Below are positions 1 through 11,134 of a stretch of 64,000 bases of DNA, piece by piece. Where the stretch lies: assembly GCA_022606425.2 (NCBI GenBank), contig JAHDVF020000508.1:124001-188000 (forward strand). The letters are read 5' to 3'. The position numbers and the translations under genes are program-made. Origin of the DNA: Lepidostoma basale (Eukaryota; Arthropoda; Insecta; Trichoptera; Lepidostomatidae). Position 1 is the stretch's first letter. Each line of letters begins with the position of its first letter. A model generated the notes under the pieces. That model did no database searches. It was not told the origin of the DNA and saw nothing but the letters and a program-made list of their open reading frames with translations.

Positions 1-134
1 CAGAAAAAAAACTTGACGCTCTCATTTAAACCTTATTTATTTCATTTGAAGTGCAATCCAACATTTGTCTATTACCTTTCACACAACAGTTTCTAACTAT
101 ATGTCGTTAATAATGTCGCAGAAATAATGTGAAA

Positions 135-305
135 GGAGACCAAGAGGCAGACCGACGAAAATATGGGGGGATTGCGTGGAAGAAGATTGGGAGAGAATGC
201 AAGGAGCTGGGGAATGGAGAGAGAAGGCCATGGACAGAAGTCAGTCTATTATGGAGGAGTCCAAGTCCCATACCGGGATGAAGCGCCGAGAAGCAGTAGT
301 AGTAA
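135..305 (+). mobile_element. LINE-C reverse transcriptase C-terminal fragment
   Basis: The reading frame gives RRPRGRPTKIWGDCV followed by GEWREKAMDRSQS, the Arg/Gly/Pro-rich end typical of non-LTR retrotransposon reverse transcriptases. It matches the fragment at 35345-35520 (GEWREMVRDRSQ). It ends in TAG/ATT microsatellite. It is a dead, 5'-truncated copy. Confidence 0.6.
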
Positions 306-396
306 TTATTATAATTATTATTATATTTTGTTGAATCGCTCTTTACACCATTATAGCGCAAGCCAAATCGATGTAAAGGGTATAAGCTATCATATT
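306..396 (-). repeat. SINE1 tail, (ATT)n type
   Basis: Read on the minus strand this matches the 3' part of the SINE1 copy at 16085-16335: the CATCGATTTGGCT stretch, then GATGTAAAGAGCGATTCAAC and an ATT-rich tail. The tRNA-like head is missing. Confidence 0.6.
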
Positions 397-805
397 GGTT
401 CTCCGAGCAACAGCTCTTGCCGAGAAACTACGAGTGACCCAAAGAGCCATGGAAAGAGCCATGTTAGGAATAAGCCTAAGAGACAGAGTCAGAAATGATA
501 CGATGAGAGAAAAAACAAAGGTCACTGACATCATCCACCGGGTGGCGACTCTAAATTGGCAATGGGCAGGTCACGTAGCCAGAAGCTCAGATGAAAAGTG
601 GACAAGTAGACTTGGAGACCGTGGACGGCAAAAATAAGTGCAGGGCGACGCAACTACGGTGGAAGGATGATCTTAACAGACACGTCGGAATAACCTGGAT
701 GCAGTCTGCATAAGACAGATTGACATGGAAGCGAATGGAGGAGGCCTTTGTACAAGAGTGAACGGGAATATACTGAGGGAGAAGAAGAAGAAGATTGGTT
801 GTCAT
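397..805 (+). mobile_element. LINE-F reverse transcriptase C-terminal fragment
   Basis: The frame reads RVTQRAMERAMLGISLRDRVRN, then TKVTDIIHRVATLNWQWAGHVAR, the well-known C-terminal block of RTE/CR1-like reverse transcriptases. A frameshift near 637 moves the rest into another frame. It ends in a GAA-rich tail near 780-800. Related copies lie at 4340-4635 and 45545-45730. Confidence 0.75.
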
Positions 806-807
806 GA

Positions 808-973
808 CATGTGATAGGTAGCTAATCTGTCGCCATTTTATTGTCAAGTGACATTTAATTGTCACAGACCAAAAATAGTGTGACAAACACACTGCAATCA
901 CCGGGAATCAAATCCGGGACCTTCGGTGTGACAGTCGTAGGATTTACCACTCGTCCACGAAGGTCGTCGTTCT
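808..973 (-). mobile_element. SINE1, tRNA-headed
   Basis: On the minus strand it starts with a tRNA-like head: an A-box-like region (CGTGGACGAGTGGTAA) and a B-box-like GGATTTGATTCCC. The body follows (GTGTTTGTCACACTATTTTTGG), then ATGGCGACAGATTAGCTACC. It is clearly older than the copies at 53.8 and 57.8 kb, with several substitutions in both promoter boxes. Confidence 0.75.
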
Positions 974-974
974 T

Positions 975-1775
975 GAGTGTTCTTACTTTTGTGTCCCATG
1001 CAACGTGATTTTTTAAATTTTATTATACGAGTATCAATTTATTTAGATTCTGCATGAATTTTGTATAGTTATTGGTTTAACCCATGATTTATGCAAATCC
1101 AGTATCACAAGATGATGTGAAAACTAAACTGTTTTCTTCTTCATACTCGTTTCAAGAGTCCATCCTTCGTTTAGTAGAACAAAATATGCAGCATCTGATC
1201 ACGTATATTTTGAGACCAAGGCAACATGCAAAGTTGAATTTAATTGCTTTCGGAAGATCTAAAAAACACATTAATTTATTGCCAAAACTGCTGGTCCAAT
1301 CTCCAAACCTACTTAAAAATCTGCTTTCTCCATTGCATTCACTTTGCTACATTCAGTCCATAAAAGATGACTAATTCAATTAAATAAAACAAATTTCTAC
1401 ATTAACCATGAAATTATAATGATTGCTACTTTGTATATTATAATTTCCCCTTTCAACGGACATACGTAATATATAGTTGAAATTAATATACTCGTTTATA
1501 GCCCAGACTGCCAAAATTATACATATTCTCAAATTAGCTCAACGACAGATAGGATCGTTAAACCATTCATTGTAGCTTTAACGTCTTCCGGTTTGATTAA
1601 ATTCTTTTGATTTTCGTTAATAATCGTTTAATATCAAATACAAAGTAAACATTTCAACAGATATGCCCTAATAGCTCCGGATTAAATCCACTGGATCAGG
1701 ACCACTTCTGTTTTTAATATCACATGTTTTTAATATCATCTCCTTTTTCTTTGCTGTGTTCATCGCTGACAGTAG
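975..1775. other. AT-rich stretch without a recognised feature
   Basis: A 96-codon open frame (1084-1374, plus) has no motif I recognise. The rest is AT-rich intronic or decayed repeat sequence. Confidence 0.5.
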
Positions 1776-2142
1776 AGAAAATTTGTAAGTCTTAGTGTCA
1801 AGTCAATGAGGCATGCAAAAATGTGTCTAAATCTAAAGTGATGGTTTTCGAGAGAGAATAATGCATGACGATTTGTGATATAAGTGCGATGGGCGATAAA
1901 TTGAAGCAAGTTACCGAATTTATGTATCTGGGAAGCATGTTTACAAGAGACAGAAAAATGGAGAAAGACATCGAAAGAAGGGTTGGTGCTGGGAATAAAA
2001 TAAATGGCGCACTCAAAGTCATTACTGCAAATAGAAATATATCCACACAAGCATAGCCCGAGAGGTATGCCTGGACAGAGCATTGTGGCGATCCATTCTC
2101 TCTGCCTACCCCTCCGGGGAAATGGCGTGATGGTTAGTTAGT
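1776..2142 (+). mobile_element. LINE-A 3' end with internal deletion
   Basis: The first part encodes KVMVFERE then QVTEFMYLGSMFTRD, a region upstream of the usual LINE-A fragments (YLGS motif). At about 2050 it jumps to AREVCLDRALWRSILSAYPSGEMA and the GTTAGTTAG tail. About 400 bp of the ORF are missing at the join. Confidence 0.8.
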
Positions 2143-2149
2143 TTTGTAT

Positions 2150-2545
2150 CTTCTTTTTCTTCTTCATTTAGACCCTTGGTCTGTTCCTATTGTAAGGTTG
2201 GCCTCTGTTGGGAAGATGAATATTAGTTATCCCTCATTCTTTTTGGTAGTCTTCCGGGGGAACGGTAGCCAACAGGAATCTGATGCATCACACGTGTGGG
2301 ATTCTGGAAGGATCCATCCTCTGCACGTGCACATGCCAGTATCTTTCGCGTTGTCTGCCCCATCTGACAATTCACCTTGCAGATTTCGCGGATAGCCGTG
2401 TTTCTCATTCTACTTCGAAGAGTCTTGCCTGCTACTGTCACCCTCAACTTTGCCTTCGTTCTTGTGGTATCTGCTTTGGTCTCAATGGCATATGTCAATA
2501 TCGGTCATCCGCAGACCTCAAGGTTTGTATATTTTGACCTTACTA
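2150..2545 (-). mobile_element. LINE-D reverse transcriptase C-terminal fragment
   Basis: The minus strand reads ETKADTTRTKAKLRV, LRSRMRNTAIREICKV and HQIPVGYRSPGRLPKRMRD, colinear with LINE-D at 61560-62005. A (GAA)n tail lies at the low-coordinate end. Its tail abuts the tail of the LINE-A copy ending at 2142. Confidence 0.75.
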
Positions 2546-2558
2546 ATATATTATAATA

Positions 2559-2883
2559 TAATAGTCCATTGTTTTGGGCGAAACACTATGGCACTTCAAC
2601 ATTATTAACCGTTGAATTAAAAAAATATATTTTAACATTTTTTTTTCGCGACAGCTGTTTTGTCAACCTATGTTGACATCATCAGGTGTTAGAATAATTT
2701 ATCAACTGTTAAAAATCACGAAAATTGAATTTTAATTGATAAATAAGGAACCCCTACATAGGTTGATGAAACAGCTATCGCGAAAAATAAAAATACAATT
2801 GTGATACATAAATCAACATTTTTAATTTAACAGTTTATAATGTTAAAGTATCATAGTGTTTCGGCCCAAACAATGGACTATTA
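2559..2883. repeat. F1 foldback element
   Basis: Both ends carry TAATAGTCCATTG and its complement, followed by the complement pair around GCGAAACACTATGGCAC. The inner arms hold a hammerhead-like hairpin on the minus strand (2647-2692), degraded at GAAAC, and a half copy on the plus strand (about 2755-2790). There is no coding capacity. Copies or parts lie at 6455-7150, 16598-16925, 42975-43112 and 48622-48690. Confidence 0.8.
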
Positions 2884-3469
2884 ATATATATTTGACTTAA
2901 GTGTTTAAATTTGTATATATAATTATTCTTGTTTTTCTTTTAAATTATACATATCGGTTTTTTCAGAAAGAAAATATTATAATTTTCATTTCAATTCGTG
3001 ACTAAGTTTTAGCATTGCGGTGGCTATTTGTCTTACAAAATCTTATACAGACGCCGGCTAAAAACTTCTACTAATACAACTCCGGCGAAATCGAGGAAAC
3101 ATGAAATATTTGAATTTAACTCTTGATATAACACAATCAAAACTTTATTCAAATGGGAAATCACTTAAGCATGGCTGCTGAGAGTTTGTTTAAATGTTTC
3201 TCTCGGTCTCTCGCGGGGTCGATTAAATGGTATTACGAGTTTGTGAGTCAAACACTTGAAACTGGAAAATATCATAAATGTTTTGCACATTTTTAGTTTC
3301 GGTATCGAAAGCTCTTGAAGATGATATAACCATGTCTTGGAGACCAGACCAATCACCAGATGTGTGAGTAATTGTGTAATAAACGATAACATATTAATGA
3401 TACAGATGATTTTTTGTTGTTGTTGATTTTTTGATTTTTGACCTTTTGAGCAAGTCATGCGATTCACTT
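2884..3469. other. No recognised feature
   Basis: AT-rich sequence. I see no coding region, RNA gene or clear repeat. A GTAAGT-like donor at the right edge (minus strand) has no coding sequence behind it. Confidence 0.5.
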
Positions 3470-3735
3470 ACCTAGTCATAGAGATCGGTAGCTACAGTGA
3501 CCAGTGTTGAGGATATAGTGAGTTGGGGAAGAAGCAGAAGGCGCTTTTGGAGAGACCACGTGGACCGCATGGAGAATACAAGAATTGCAAAAATTTTTAA
3601 AGATGAAAACCCAAGCAACAAGAGATTACCAGGAAGGCCGCCAAAGAGATGGAGAGACGGCTGAACATCATCCCAGGACAACGCACCGCCACAAGCAGGT
3701 CATACGACCTAAACTAAGAGGAAGAAGTTTTTTTT
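3470..3735 (+). mobile_element. LINE-G reverse transcriptase C-terminal fragment
   Basis: The frame reads VEDIVSWGRSRRRFWRDHVDRM, then NTRIAKIFKDENPS and LPGRPPKRWRDG, a typical non-LTR retrotransposon C-terminus. It is followed by a GA-rich tail and T-run. Confidence 0.75.
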
Positions 3736-3954
3736 TTCGAATAAAAATACTGTTTTTCCATTTTTGAAATTCAAATTCAAAATAAAAAAATAACTTGTCT
3801 TATTATGAAATTCTATAGTATAAAAACGCTTTACGTTAATTAGTGGTGACAATAATCAAAATACTGAACAATGATAACTTCGCATGTCGAAATTTTTCAT
3901 AGTTTCATCGCGATGTCAATATTTTAATTCAATTGAGTACATTACATTCTTAGA

Positions 3955-4268
3955 GATGAGGACGCTGAGGATGATAGCAGGAAGGACTAATTGAGATAGG
4001 GTGAGGAACACGGCTATCCACGAGATCTGCAAGGTGGAGGATGTCGTGAGATGGGGCAGACAACGCAGAAGATACTGGAATGCGCACGTGCAGAGGATGG
4101 ATCCCCCTAGAATTCCACACGCTGTGGCGCATCAGATTCCTGCCGGCTACCGTCCCCCCAGAAGACCGCCAAAGAGATGGAGAGATAGTTGGGAGTCAAC
4201 CTCCCAAGAGAGGCCAGCCTGATTTCAAGAACAGACCAAAGGTCTATAAGGAGAAGAAGAAGCATTCT
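3955..4268 (+). mobile_element. LINE-D reverse transcriptase C-terminal fragment
   Basis: The frame contains RNTAIHEICKVEDVVRWGRQ, HVQRMDPPRIPHAVAHQIP and PRRPPKRWRDSWESTSQE, then a (GAA)n tail. The same 5' portion recurs in the chimeric units at 29960 and 31196. Confidence 0.8.
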
Positions 4269-4339
4269 TAGAGTTAGATTATTACATTTGTGCTCTTGGA
4301 TTATGTCTAGCTACATGACTCTCAGATCGGATAATAAAT

Positions 4340-4635
4340 AATGAATTTTGTAGAAGGTCGGGAGTAACGGATGTCGTCAAAAGGGTAGCTAAGTTCAAAT
4401 GGTCATTCGCGGGACATGTTGCCAGATTGGTAGACTATGGATGGACCAGAGGGGTGGTGGAGTTGAGGCCTTGCGAGGACAGTAGAAATAGAGGGAGATC
4501 CTCCATCATGATGTTCCGATGATATTCGAAGAATTGCTGGTGATGGGATGCAAAAAGGCGCAAGACAGTAATACGCAGAGAAGTATGGGGGAGGCCTATG
4601 TCCACCAGTGGACGACAATTACTGTTTTAGTTCTG
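4340..4635 (+). mobile_element. LINE-F-like reverse transcriptase C-terminal fragment
   Basis: The frame reads GVTDVVKRVAKFKWSFAGHVAR, then a frameshifted continuation with WGRPMSTSGR. It is a decayed copy related to 397-805. Confidence 0.7.
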
Positions 4636-5484
4636 TAAGCTCTTGGACTAATGTTATGTCCTAAATGGACATTTTATTTTTGATGATTGATTTTATTATA
4701 TTGTCTTGATTTTAGTACACATTATGAAAGCTGAATAAAAATACTAAATTATTGAGTATTTTCATCAAACACAGAAGACTCAACATCCCAACGAGACTTA
4801 TTGTTAGAGGTAGCGGCAGATTAATATTGAGATGAAAATGGCGGCACAAGATGTTGACGAGAAGATCCTTGCGTACAAGCAGGCCCGACCCTGGATGAAC
4901 CGAGATAGAAAGGCAGGGAGAAGAAAAATAATATTTTAATCAAACGTACCCTATATTTGATATCTCAAATGTGTTGTCATTATAATACATGACAATTATA
5001 AAATGACATTTGCTACAATTCTTTATCATTTTATTTCCTTACTAATAAATACTTATGTCAATCTCCGATCTAAGAGAATGTGCAAGTATGTTAGGACTTG
5101 GACTTGGATCTTCTGGCTTAGAGAGGTTCAGCTCTCATGGTTACTCCTCTTACGAATGTTGGAAACATTTTTTGATATATAATTTGGGTGGTTATTTTAT
5201 GCGGTGGCCCGAAGTGTTCTCCGAAAAAGGTGTAAAACCGAACAGTGCAGTCTTTAGAAGTTTTTTTTAAATTTAACGTCACTATCCTCATACTTAATAC
5301 TAACATGGAGGCTATTACACGCCAACGGACCCGCAACGCTGAAAGCACGATCATAGAAACTTGCTTTATTGGCTCTGACTGGAATTGTTATGTTGTTTGC
5401 AATTGTTTCTACTGATCGGAGGAATCGAACCTGGGACCTTCTGTCATATGATGGAATCAGTTTTATTATTTTAAAATAGGATAT
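4636..5484. other. No secure feature; B-box-like fragment near 5430
   Basis: Mostly AT-rich. On the minus strand near 5415-5445, GGTCCCAGGTTCGATTCC resembles the B-box of the SINE1 head, but neither A box nor SINE1 body is recognisable. Confidence 0.4.
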
Positions 5485-5760
5485 TACCGAGAAAAAGAGA
5501 AGTGAAGTTTATCGATTGGCGCGCCTTCATGGGCCAGGATCACACAACTGCACCTAGAATCGGGAATACCGATGATAGATGAATTCATTCTGAAACTTGC
5601 CCAACGTTTTTACAAAGGACTTCCTTCACATCCTAACCCCACAATAAAAGACCTCTCAAATTACGACCCAAACACCTTCAGTCGCCACAAGCGCCCAAAA
5701 TCGATCTTCCTTCAGAGGAACACCCCGGGCCACACAAATCATGCCCTCGCATAAACTAAC
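5485..5760 (+). mobile_element. Jockey-type non-LTR retrotransposon 3' end
   Basis: The frame reads IPMIDEFILKLAQRFYKGLP then SHPNPTIKDLSNYDPNTFSR and HKRPKS. The HPNP-x-I-x-x-L-x-NY block is the hallmark of the C-terminus of Jockey-clade reverse transcriptases. The element is 5'-truncated and ends at a stop near 5752. Confidence 0.8.
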
Positions 5761-6154
5761 AACCCACCAAATCACCTTCCAACAATGTTCCCATCAGACG
5801 TAAGAGGAATAGCCACATGAGCTGAAACTCTGTAAACCAGAAGATCACCGAAGAGCACCGAAATATACATATTAAAATGAAGGGTTTCCAGTTAAAACAT
5901 AACCAAGGAATATTATAATTTCACAAATAATCAAATCATTGTTTATTAAAAGCCTCCAGACGGTAATGTTAATACTTGTAAATTCTATTCGACTCAGTAA
6001 TCGTCTTATCGATTTAGGCATTATCAATTCACCAACAGCGGGCAAAGTGAATAATGCCGTATAAGACATAATTCATCTAGATAAGTCAGACGCCAGAGAA
6101 TTCTGGCTGATAAATGTCTGAAGTTAGCGAAGCTTGCGGTCGTGTTATTTTAAA

Positions 6155-6283
6155 ATGGCTACACTTGATCTGTCCGAAGTCCGGATAGATACACAGACTC
6201 TGAGAGGAGAAACGATACGAGATGCAATAAATATAGATAGACGAAGGAAGGAACAGGAATCTGTTAACTCTTTACAACGGAAG
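6155..6283 (+). CDS. Candidate protein-coding first exon (unknown gene)
   Basis: An ATG at 6155 opens a 43-codon frame (MATLDLSEVRIDT, then TLRGETIRDAINIDRRR and KEQESVNSLQRK). At 6284 it meets GTTTGA, which gives either a stop after one more codon or a weak splice donor. The composition is protein-like (charged, amphipathic), there are no internal stops, and the surroundings are not one of the repeat families I recognise. I do not know the gene. It runs opposite to the receptor exon at 44.1 kb, so it would belong to another transcript. It could also be chance. Confidence 0.3.
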
Positions 6284-6454
6284 GTTTGAATAATGTATTA
6301 CGTATTCAGCATGAGCTCGGTTGTTACTGCGGTCTCCATTATTGCAGTTATTAGTTTATACTGTGTATGAATTATAATTCTGGTAAACGAAGACTACGTT
6401 ACAACATTAAATAAAAATATGTAGGAATATATGTAAACTGAAGCCACATTCTAG

Positions 6455-7150
6455 AAATTGAACACTTTACAAACTGTTTAATTAAAAAAACTTTGTTTTA
6501 AGTATCACAATTGTATTATTATTTTACGCGACAGCTGTTTCGTCAACCTATCGTCACCTGAGAGTAAGAAGGTTCCAACTGTCAAAAGTAAAAAGCTGAG
6601 AAAAATAAAGTCAAAGTTTTGTTGGTTTCGGGTGTGTATCTTGGAATAAAAGGGTTCCATCTGAAGCAGATGGAGCTCTTTTACCGAGAAGCGTGTAAAT
6701 TTTCTGGCGACAGTGGGAATAATAAAGTTCTAAGTGGTCGAATGTGGTGTCGTAAGAAGGTCGGAATGGGGAATGCTGTTAACATAAAGTGATCGCTTAA
6801 CCCAACCAATGACAGGTCATAAGTCCTGTAAACGCCTCAACTACCATATTCTGTTTCCAAATAATTTACATCTTCGTTTCTATTGAGATACAATTAATCC
6901 TTAAAAAAAGTTCTAAGTGTAAATTAATCCTTCTTCAGTGAATCGTGTGTTTTGAATGATCAGATGAGATTTGATTCTTTTCGTAATTTTTAATTGTACG
7001 TATAGATAAGGTTAGTAAGAACCCTTTTCACGAAAAAAAGCCAAATGTGAAATTATGTTCGTTGGAACCCTCTAACTCTCAGGTGACGCTTTGTTGACAT
7101 CATCAGGTATTACAATAATATATCAAGTGTCAAATTTTCGTGATTTTTCC
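6455..7150. repeat. F1 foldback element split by a TIR transposon
   Basis: The left part (6455-6551) carries GACAGCTGTTTCGTCAACCT. The right part (7089-7150) resumes with TTGTTGACATCATCAGG, colinear with uninterrupted F1 copies. The foreign 537 bp in between are listed separately. Confidence 0.7.
6552..7088. mobile_element. 537-bp TIR transposon nested in F1
   Basis: The ends are CGTCACCTGAGAGT and its exact complement. The inverted repeat continues after a 5-bp variable gap with GGTTCCAAC, giving about 28 bp. The F1 flanks duplicate CTAT/CTTT, a probable 4-bp target duplication with one mismatch. There is no ORF. The inside (about 6755-6900) carries the R repeat also found near 20.1, 57.5 and 58.2 kb. 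Confidence 0.7.
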
Positions 7151-7194
7151 AACCTAGAACACTTTACATTACACCTGTAATTTTTTTTTAAACA

Positions 7195-7600
7195 AATGTC
7201 TACCCAATGGGCGTTTAATAATAATAATAATAATATGCTAACTTTTATAGCGCCGTTTTTGTGATGTAACCACCTCAAGGGCGCATTAAGACGTGTTTTA
7301 AATCTATAAATCAAAATTTTCGCGATCGGTTAAAAAGTATAGTAGAACAAAGTATAAATGTTTAAATTGGGTATGAAATATGAAAAATATGGGATTTCAG
7401 TTTAGATCTGAAATCTGTCGGATCATTTATGCATCTGAGGTGTGAAGGGAGATTGTTCCAAGCTGATGGACCGGCTACCGCGAACGCTCCATCCCCGAAA
7501 TTTGTGCTGGGGCAGCGCTTCGATTCAACTAATCTCCCTATTGCCGAGGAGTTCGCCGAGCGAAGTGTGGATTTCCTTGTATTTAGGCTGTCCGTTATAC
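7195..7600 (-). mobile_element. CR1/L2-like LINE 3' end
   Basis: On the minus strand the sequence matches the copy at 24925-25255: a decayed SAWNNLPSHLRCI-type C-terminus, then the 3' UTR (GCGCCCTTGAGGTG.. ACAAAAACGGCGC) and an (ATT)n tail at 7220-7235. Confidence 0.75.
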
Positions 7601-7679
7601 AGAGTTCAGATATATAACTTAGTTAATATGTTAAGTAAATTTTATCGGTTTTTTTTAAACAATTTAAATGGTGAAGAAA

Positions 7680-7895
7680 GCATATGTAAACGGAGCTAGC
7701 AATGGAAAAAAGCCGAGAAAAACGTGGCACGATCAATTCAATCAAGCATTACTTGTCGGTAAGGAGTCGGAGTAATCAACGTGCGTCCATGACACGATGT
7801 ATGAATGTAGAGGAATCAAGATGAGGTGTCAGGTCAGAACAATGTGACGGTCCATTCATTCTGCATACCCCTCTTTCTTTCTCTTAGTTAGTTAG
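7680..7895 (+). mobile_element. LINE-A 3' end
   Basis: Decayed frame equivalent to NGASNGKKPRKTWHDQFNQ and TRCMNVEESR, ending in CTTAGTTAGTTAG. It has substitutions and small indels. Confidence 0.75.
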
Positions 7896-7903
7896 TTTAT
7901 TTA

Positions 7904-8180
7904 ATGTTGATAAAAAAAAACGTATTCTATAAGTTTTATTATATAATTTACCATGCACTAATGAAAAGTCTGTTCTCTAGAAGTTTTATTATATTTTATG
8001 TGAATGACACGTTTGGTGTGGCTAAAAGAATAAATGTAGTCAGTCATATCACATATAATAATAAAAACATAAAATATAATAAAACCTCTAGAAAACAGAC
8101 TTTTTCATTCGTATTAATTATTAAATATGGAGTTTTAATAATGTTTATATTATTGTTCAAGAAACAATTTACATTTTTTT
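7904..8180. repeat. F2 foldback element
   Basis: The right arm reads ATAATAAAACCTCTAGAAAACAG, then CATTCGTATTAATTATTAAATATGG and TTGTTCAAGAAACAAT. The left arm repeats the TCTAGAAGTTTTATTATATT complement. The centre (GACACGTTTGGTGTGG) is a worn form of the ACATGTTTCG hairpin. Confidence 0.65.
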
Positions 8181-8852
8181 TTAAATAATTTTGATTTGGA
8201 TATGGTTTCATTTCTATGCTTATTTCGTTGGATATATTTCTGTTCTATTGTAATATTTTTTTCAGTTTTATATGATACGTAATAAAATGTTTGATGACGC
8301 TGTGGATTGTTAAGAGCTAACTTGATGGCGATCAAGTTAGCCTAGGAATCTCAAGAACATAGCGAGCATAGAGCAATGTTCATAAATTATCCGTGTTGTT
8401 CCAGACCGCGCGCATAAAAAATGTTAACGGCCAGAGATATATGAAAGAGGGTGACAAAATGACATCAATTTCCTCCTAAAATACTGGCGTCGTCATAGCT
8501 GTCACTTTGTATACGCATAATTTAAAGTTAGATTAAAAAGTGTGGCGATAGCCGACAGAGTATAAGGTCAGTATTACGCAGTGGTGGTCGGTAATGTTTA
8601 TACAATTTAGAATTTTTACTACTGAATTAAAATACTGTTTTTATGATGGAAACAACAACTGTGTAAACCTTTAAAAAATCGAAATCCAATATTAATGCTA
8701 AATGTTTATGAAAATGTGTAATATATTGTATAAATTGCGCAACAATTGATCAACACAATCATACAATAGCAGTTAATTATTTTTTAATGTTAAAATTTAA
8801 TTTTTTTTTTACCTGTTTCAGATTTTGAATTTGATTTTCTTTTGTTATTTTT
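8181..8852. other. Unassigned AT-rich stretch with a short palindrome
   Basis: An 11-bp perfect hairpin (GCTAACTTGAT, 4-base loop, complement) sits at 8316-8341. Nothing else is recognised. Confidence 0.4.
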
Positions 8853-8968
8853 GAGGAGGCAGGCAGGAATAATGGACTACCACACTGTTCTTTACTGACA
8901 AACATATCTTAATTGCTCAACATTAATGCACGCACGTCGTATTATCCGACTCCTCATATGAGCGTTTT
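8853..8968 (-). mobile_element. LINE-A 3' fragment, tail lost
   Basis: GGCAGGAATAATGGACTACC, ACTGTTCTTTACTGAC and GCACGCACGTCG align with the last 110 bp of LINE-A coding sequence. The GTTA tail is absent. Confidence 0.7.
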
Positions 8969-9039
8969 TTTATATCAATATTAATTGAATTACTATAAAG
9001 CGAACTTTTGCTTACAACACAATATAAAACACATTGATT

Positions 9040-9120
9040 GACTTTACTTATTCACTTTTTTATTTATTTCGAGCTGTTTCGACAGCTCGATATCATCTTC
9101 TGGTGATAGAACTACATGTT
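9040..9120 (-). repeat. Hammerhead-like hairpin repeat (degraded)
   Basis: Minus strand: CAGAAGA, short stem, GAAACAGCTC. It has the same order as the F families but has lost the GUC end. Confidence 0.35.
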
Positions 9121-9744
9121 AAAATATCGTTTGAAATATTTAATATTTGATAAAGACAATTCTTGTTTTTTTATAATAAATTTGTAAAACAAATACTATT
9201 TTTTTTTTGTATAACATAACAACTTTGAAATTATTTTGTAACCAGTTTGGCAGCTGCATAATTGTCATCTGGTCAATCTATATAATTATTTTAAATTATT
9301 ATAAAACATTATTGGCCGTCACTGGTAATCTGAATCGGGTGGTTCCACGCTGATGGAATTTTAATATTAATCTATGAAGCCAAGAGTTCTTCCCATAAAA
9401 GGCTCTGAATTACACCCCTTCCCAGCACATACTGTGATTGTTATTATAACAGATAAAATTTACAAACAAAAATAGCTTTGCTGTTGCATCGTTGTCGCAC
9501 GTCAGATACTGTTATCAAAGCGATGGGTTGTGGTCAAGAAATGTAAATATATAATGTAAATAAGAGTTTTTAAACAAAGTTGGATTTTATGTGTGTTTGT
9601 TGTAAACAATGTATGAGTCTGTGAATGTAAATGAGATTTATACATCAAATATACATAGGCGAAAATATAAATATTACTTGCTAACCATTAACGTTTTCAT
9701 ATAATTTGCATCTTCTAACACTATTCAAATAAACACCATTTTTA

Positions 9745-9895
9745 CATTTATTGTTTCTTGAACAATGATGTAAAACTCCATATTTAATAATTAATACGAA
9801 TGAAAATGTTCGTATACAAGAATGTTTAAATGGTTCCCATTAACCTAATAAAATATCTAGAAAACAGACGTTTTCATTCGTATTAATTATCATTT
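9745..9895. repeat. F2 foldback element, shortened
   Basis: Left end TTGTTTCTTGAACAATGATG and TAATTAATACGAATG, right end TCTAGAAAACAGACGTTTTC and CGTATTAATTAT. The hairpin core is deleted. Confidence 0.65.
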
Positions 9896-10129
9896 TTATT
9901 CTTGTGTTTCTCCTCACATAGTTTTATACGTTTAAGTCTATTAAATGTGTTGTTTCAAAGTGAGTTTTTAATTGTGTTTCAAGAAAGCATTAGATGTATA
10001 ACGTTAATATATCGTCTTCAAATACGCGTAAATACATAAAATAAGGTCAGACTTTATTAGCAGGGCTTATACAAGGGTTTCATCTGTAATCGTAACAAAT
10101 ATATATTTTTTCTAGTATTCTATTCTCCT

Positions 10130-10185
10130 TAATAATAATTTTTTTAAAGCGCCGTTTTTGTGATGTAATCACCTCAAGGGCGCTT
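10130..10185 (-). mobile_element. CR1/L2-like LINE tail
   Basis: GCGCCGTTTTTGTGATGTAA and CACCTCAAGGGCGC match the 3' UTR of the L2-like family in reverse, next to an AAT-rich tail. Confidence 0.65.
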
Positions 10186-10239
10186 GGTTATCTTATGAAA
10201 CTCCCAGTTCTAGTTAATGGTCGTCTTTAAATTTAAACA

Positions 10240-10452
10240 CTCAAAGACTGGTTCCACGATCGAAACAATCAAATATTAAATATCGGCCACGTAAGGATTC
10301 GAAGAAATCGAAGTTCGCGTATGATACGGTGTATGAATGTTGAAAATGCGAGAGAAGTATGACAGGAAACAACAGTTTGGCGGTCTATTCTTTCCCTTTC
10401 TATCACATAGGAGAGACGGCGTGATGGCTAGTTAGTTAGTTAGTTAGTTATT
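10240..10452 (+). mobile_element. LINE-A 3' end
   Basis: ATCAAATATTAAATATCGGC, CGGTGTATGAATGTTG, then GGAGAGACGGCGTGATGG and five GTTA repeats. Strongly decayed coding part. Confidence 0.75.
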
Positions 10453-11128
10453 AAGTGCTCAGAAGATCCAATTCTATCCATTTTGTTCCTATTCTGCGTC
10501 CTATGATTCACTTCCTTACGATGCGAAATATATAGTTTAAAAAAGCTTTTTAAAAATAGTATCTAGTAATTTAAAATTAAGAGGGATTGATTTATTATAT
10601 GAACACAATATTTTTAATTCACGTGAATAATAAATTTACAGAAAGCCTTGTAAAAAGACGAATAGCCCCGCTTTGAAATTAAAAGCGATGGTGGTTCAAT
10701 ACACATCCACACTTTACTAATGAACATTGTATCATTGCGGAGCTTGGAGCTTTCAAATGTTTGGATCTAGGAATAATTTATAGTCCTAAATACATCACGG
10801 ACCCGAGGAAATGACGCGGATGAGATAGGATAACCCGTATAATACATAATACGCATACTCTATTCACATATAGATCCAATGATAGGCGATTAATCTTAGT
10901 TACGCTGAAGTCTCAAGGGTCTAAAAGCAGCCGTATGTAATTGTAGCGAAAATGCGTTCAAGGAAAAATCCTTTTAAAATTATATTATAGTTAAAATATA
11001 TTTTAATGTCGGTCTATGCAAATAATTATTTTCGATTTAATTTACTATCAATCAAAAGCAAATATTTTCCTTTGAATCTATTTGAATTATATAGTCGCTA
11101 AGGTAATGAAATGTTTTTAATAACAAAT
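10453..11128. other. No recognised feature
   Basis: AT-rich sequence with no coding potential or repeat match that I can see within the window. Confidence 0.5.
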
Positions 11129-11134
11129 AGTCAC

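Noticed and set aside
2145..2500. Several overlapping plus-strand frames
   Set aside because: They are shadows of the minus-strand LINE-D fragment.
5405..5450. tRNA-like B-box sequence
   Set aside because: No A box, no acceptor stem and no SINE body next to it.
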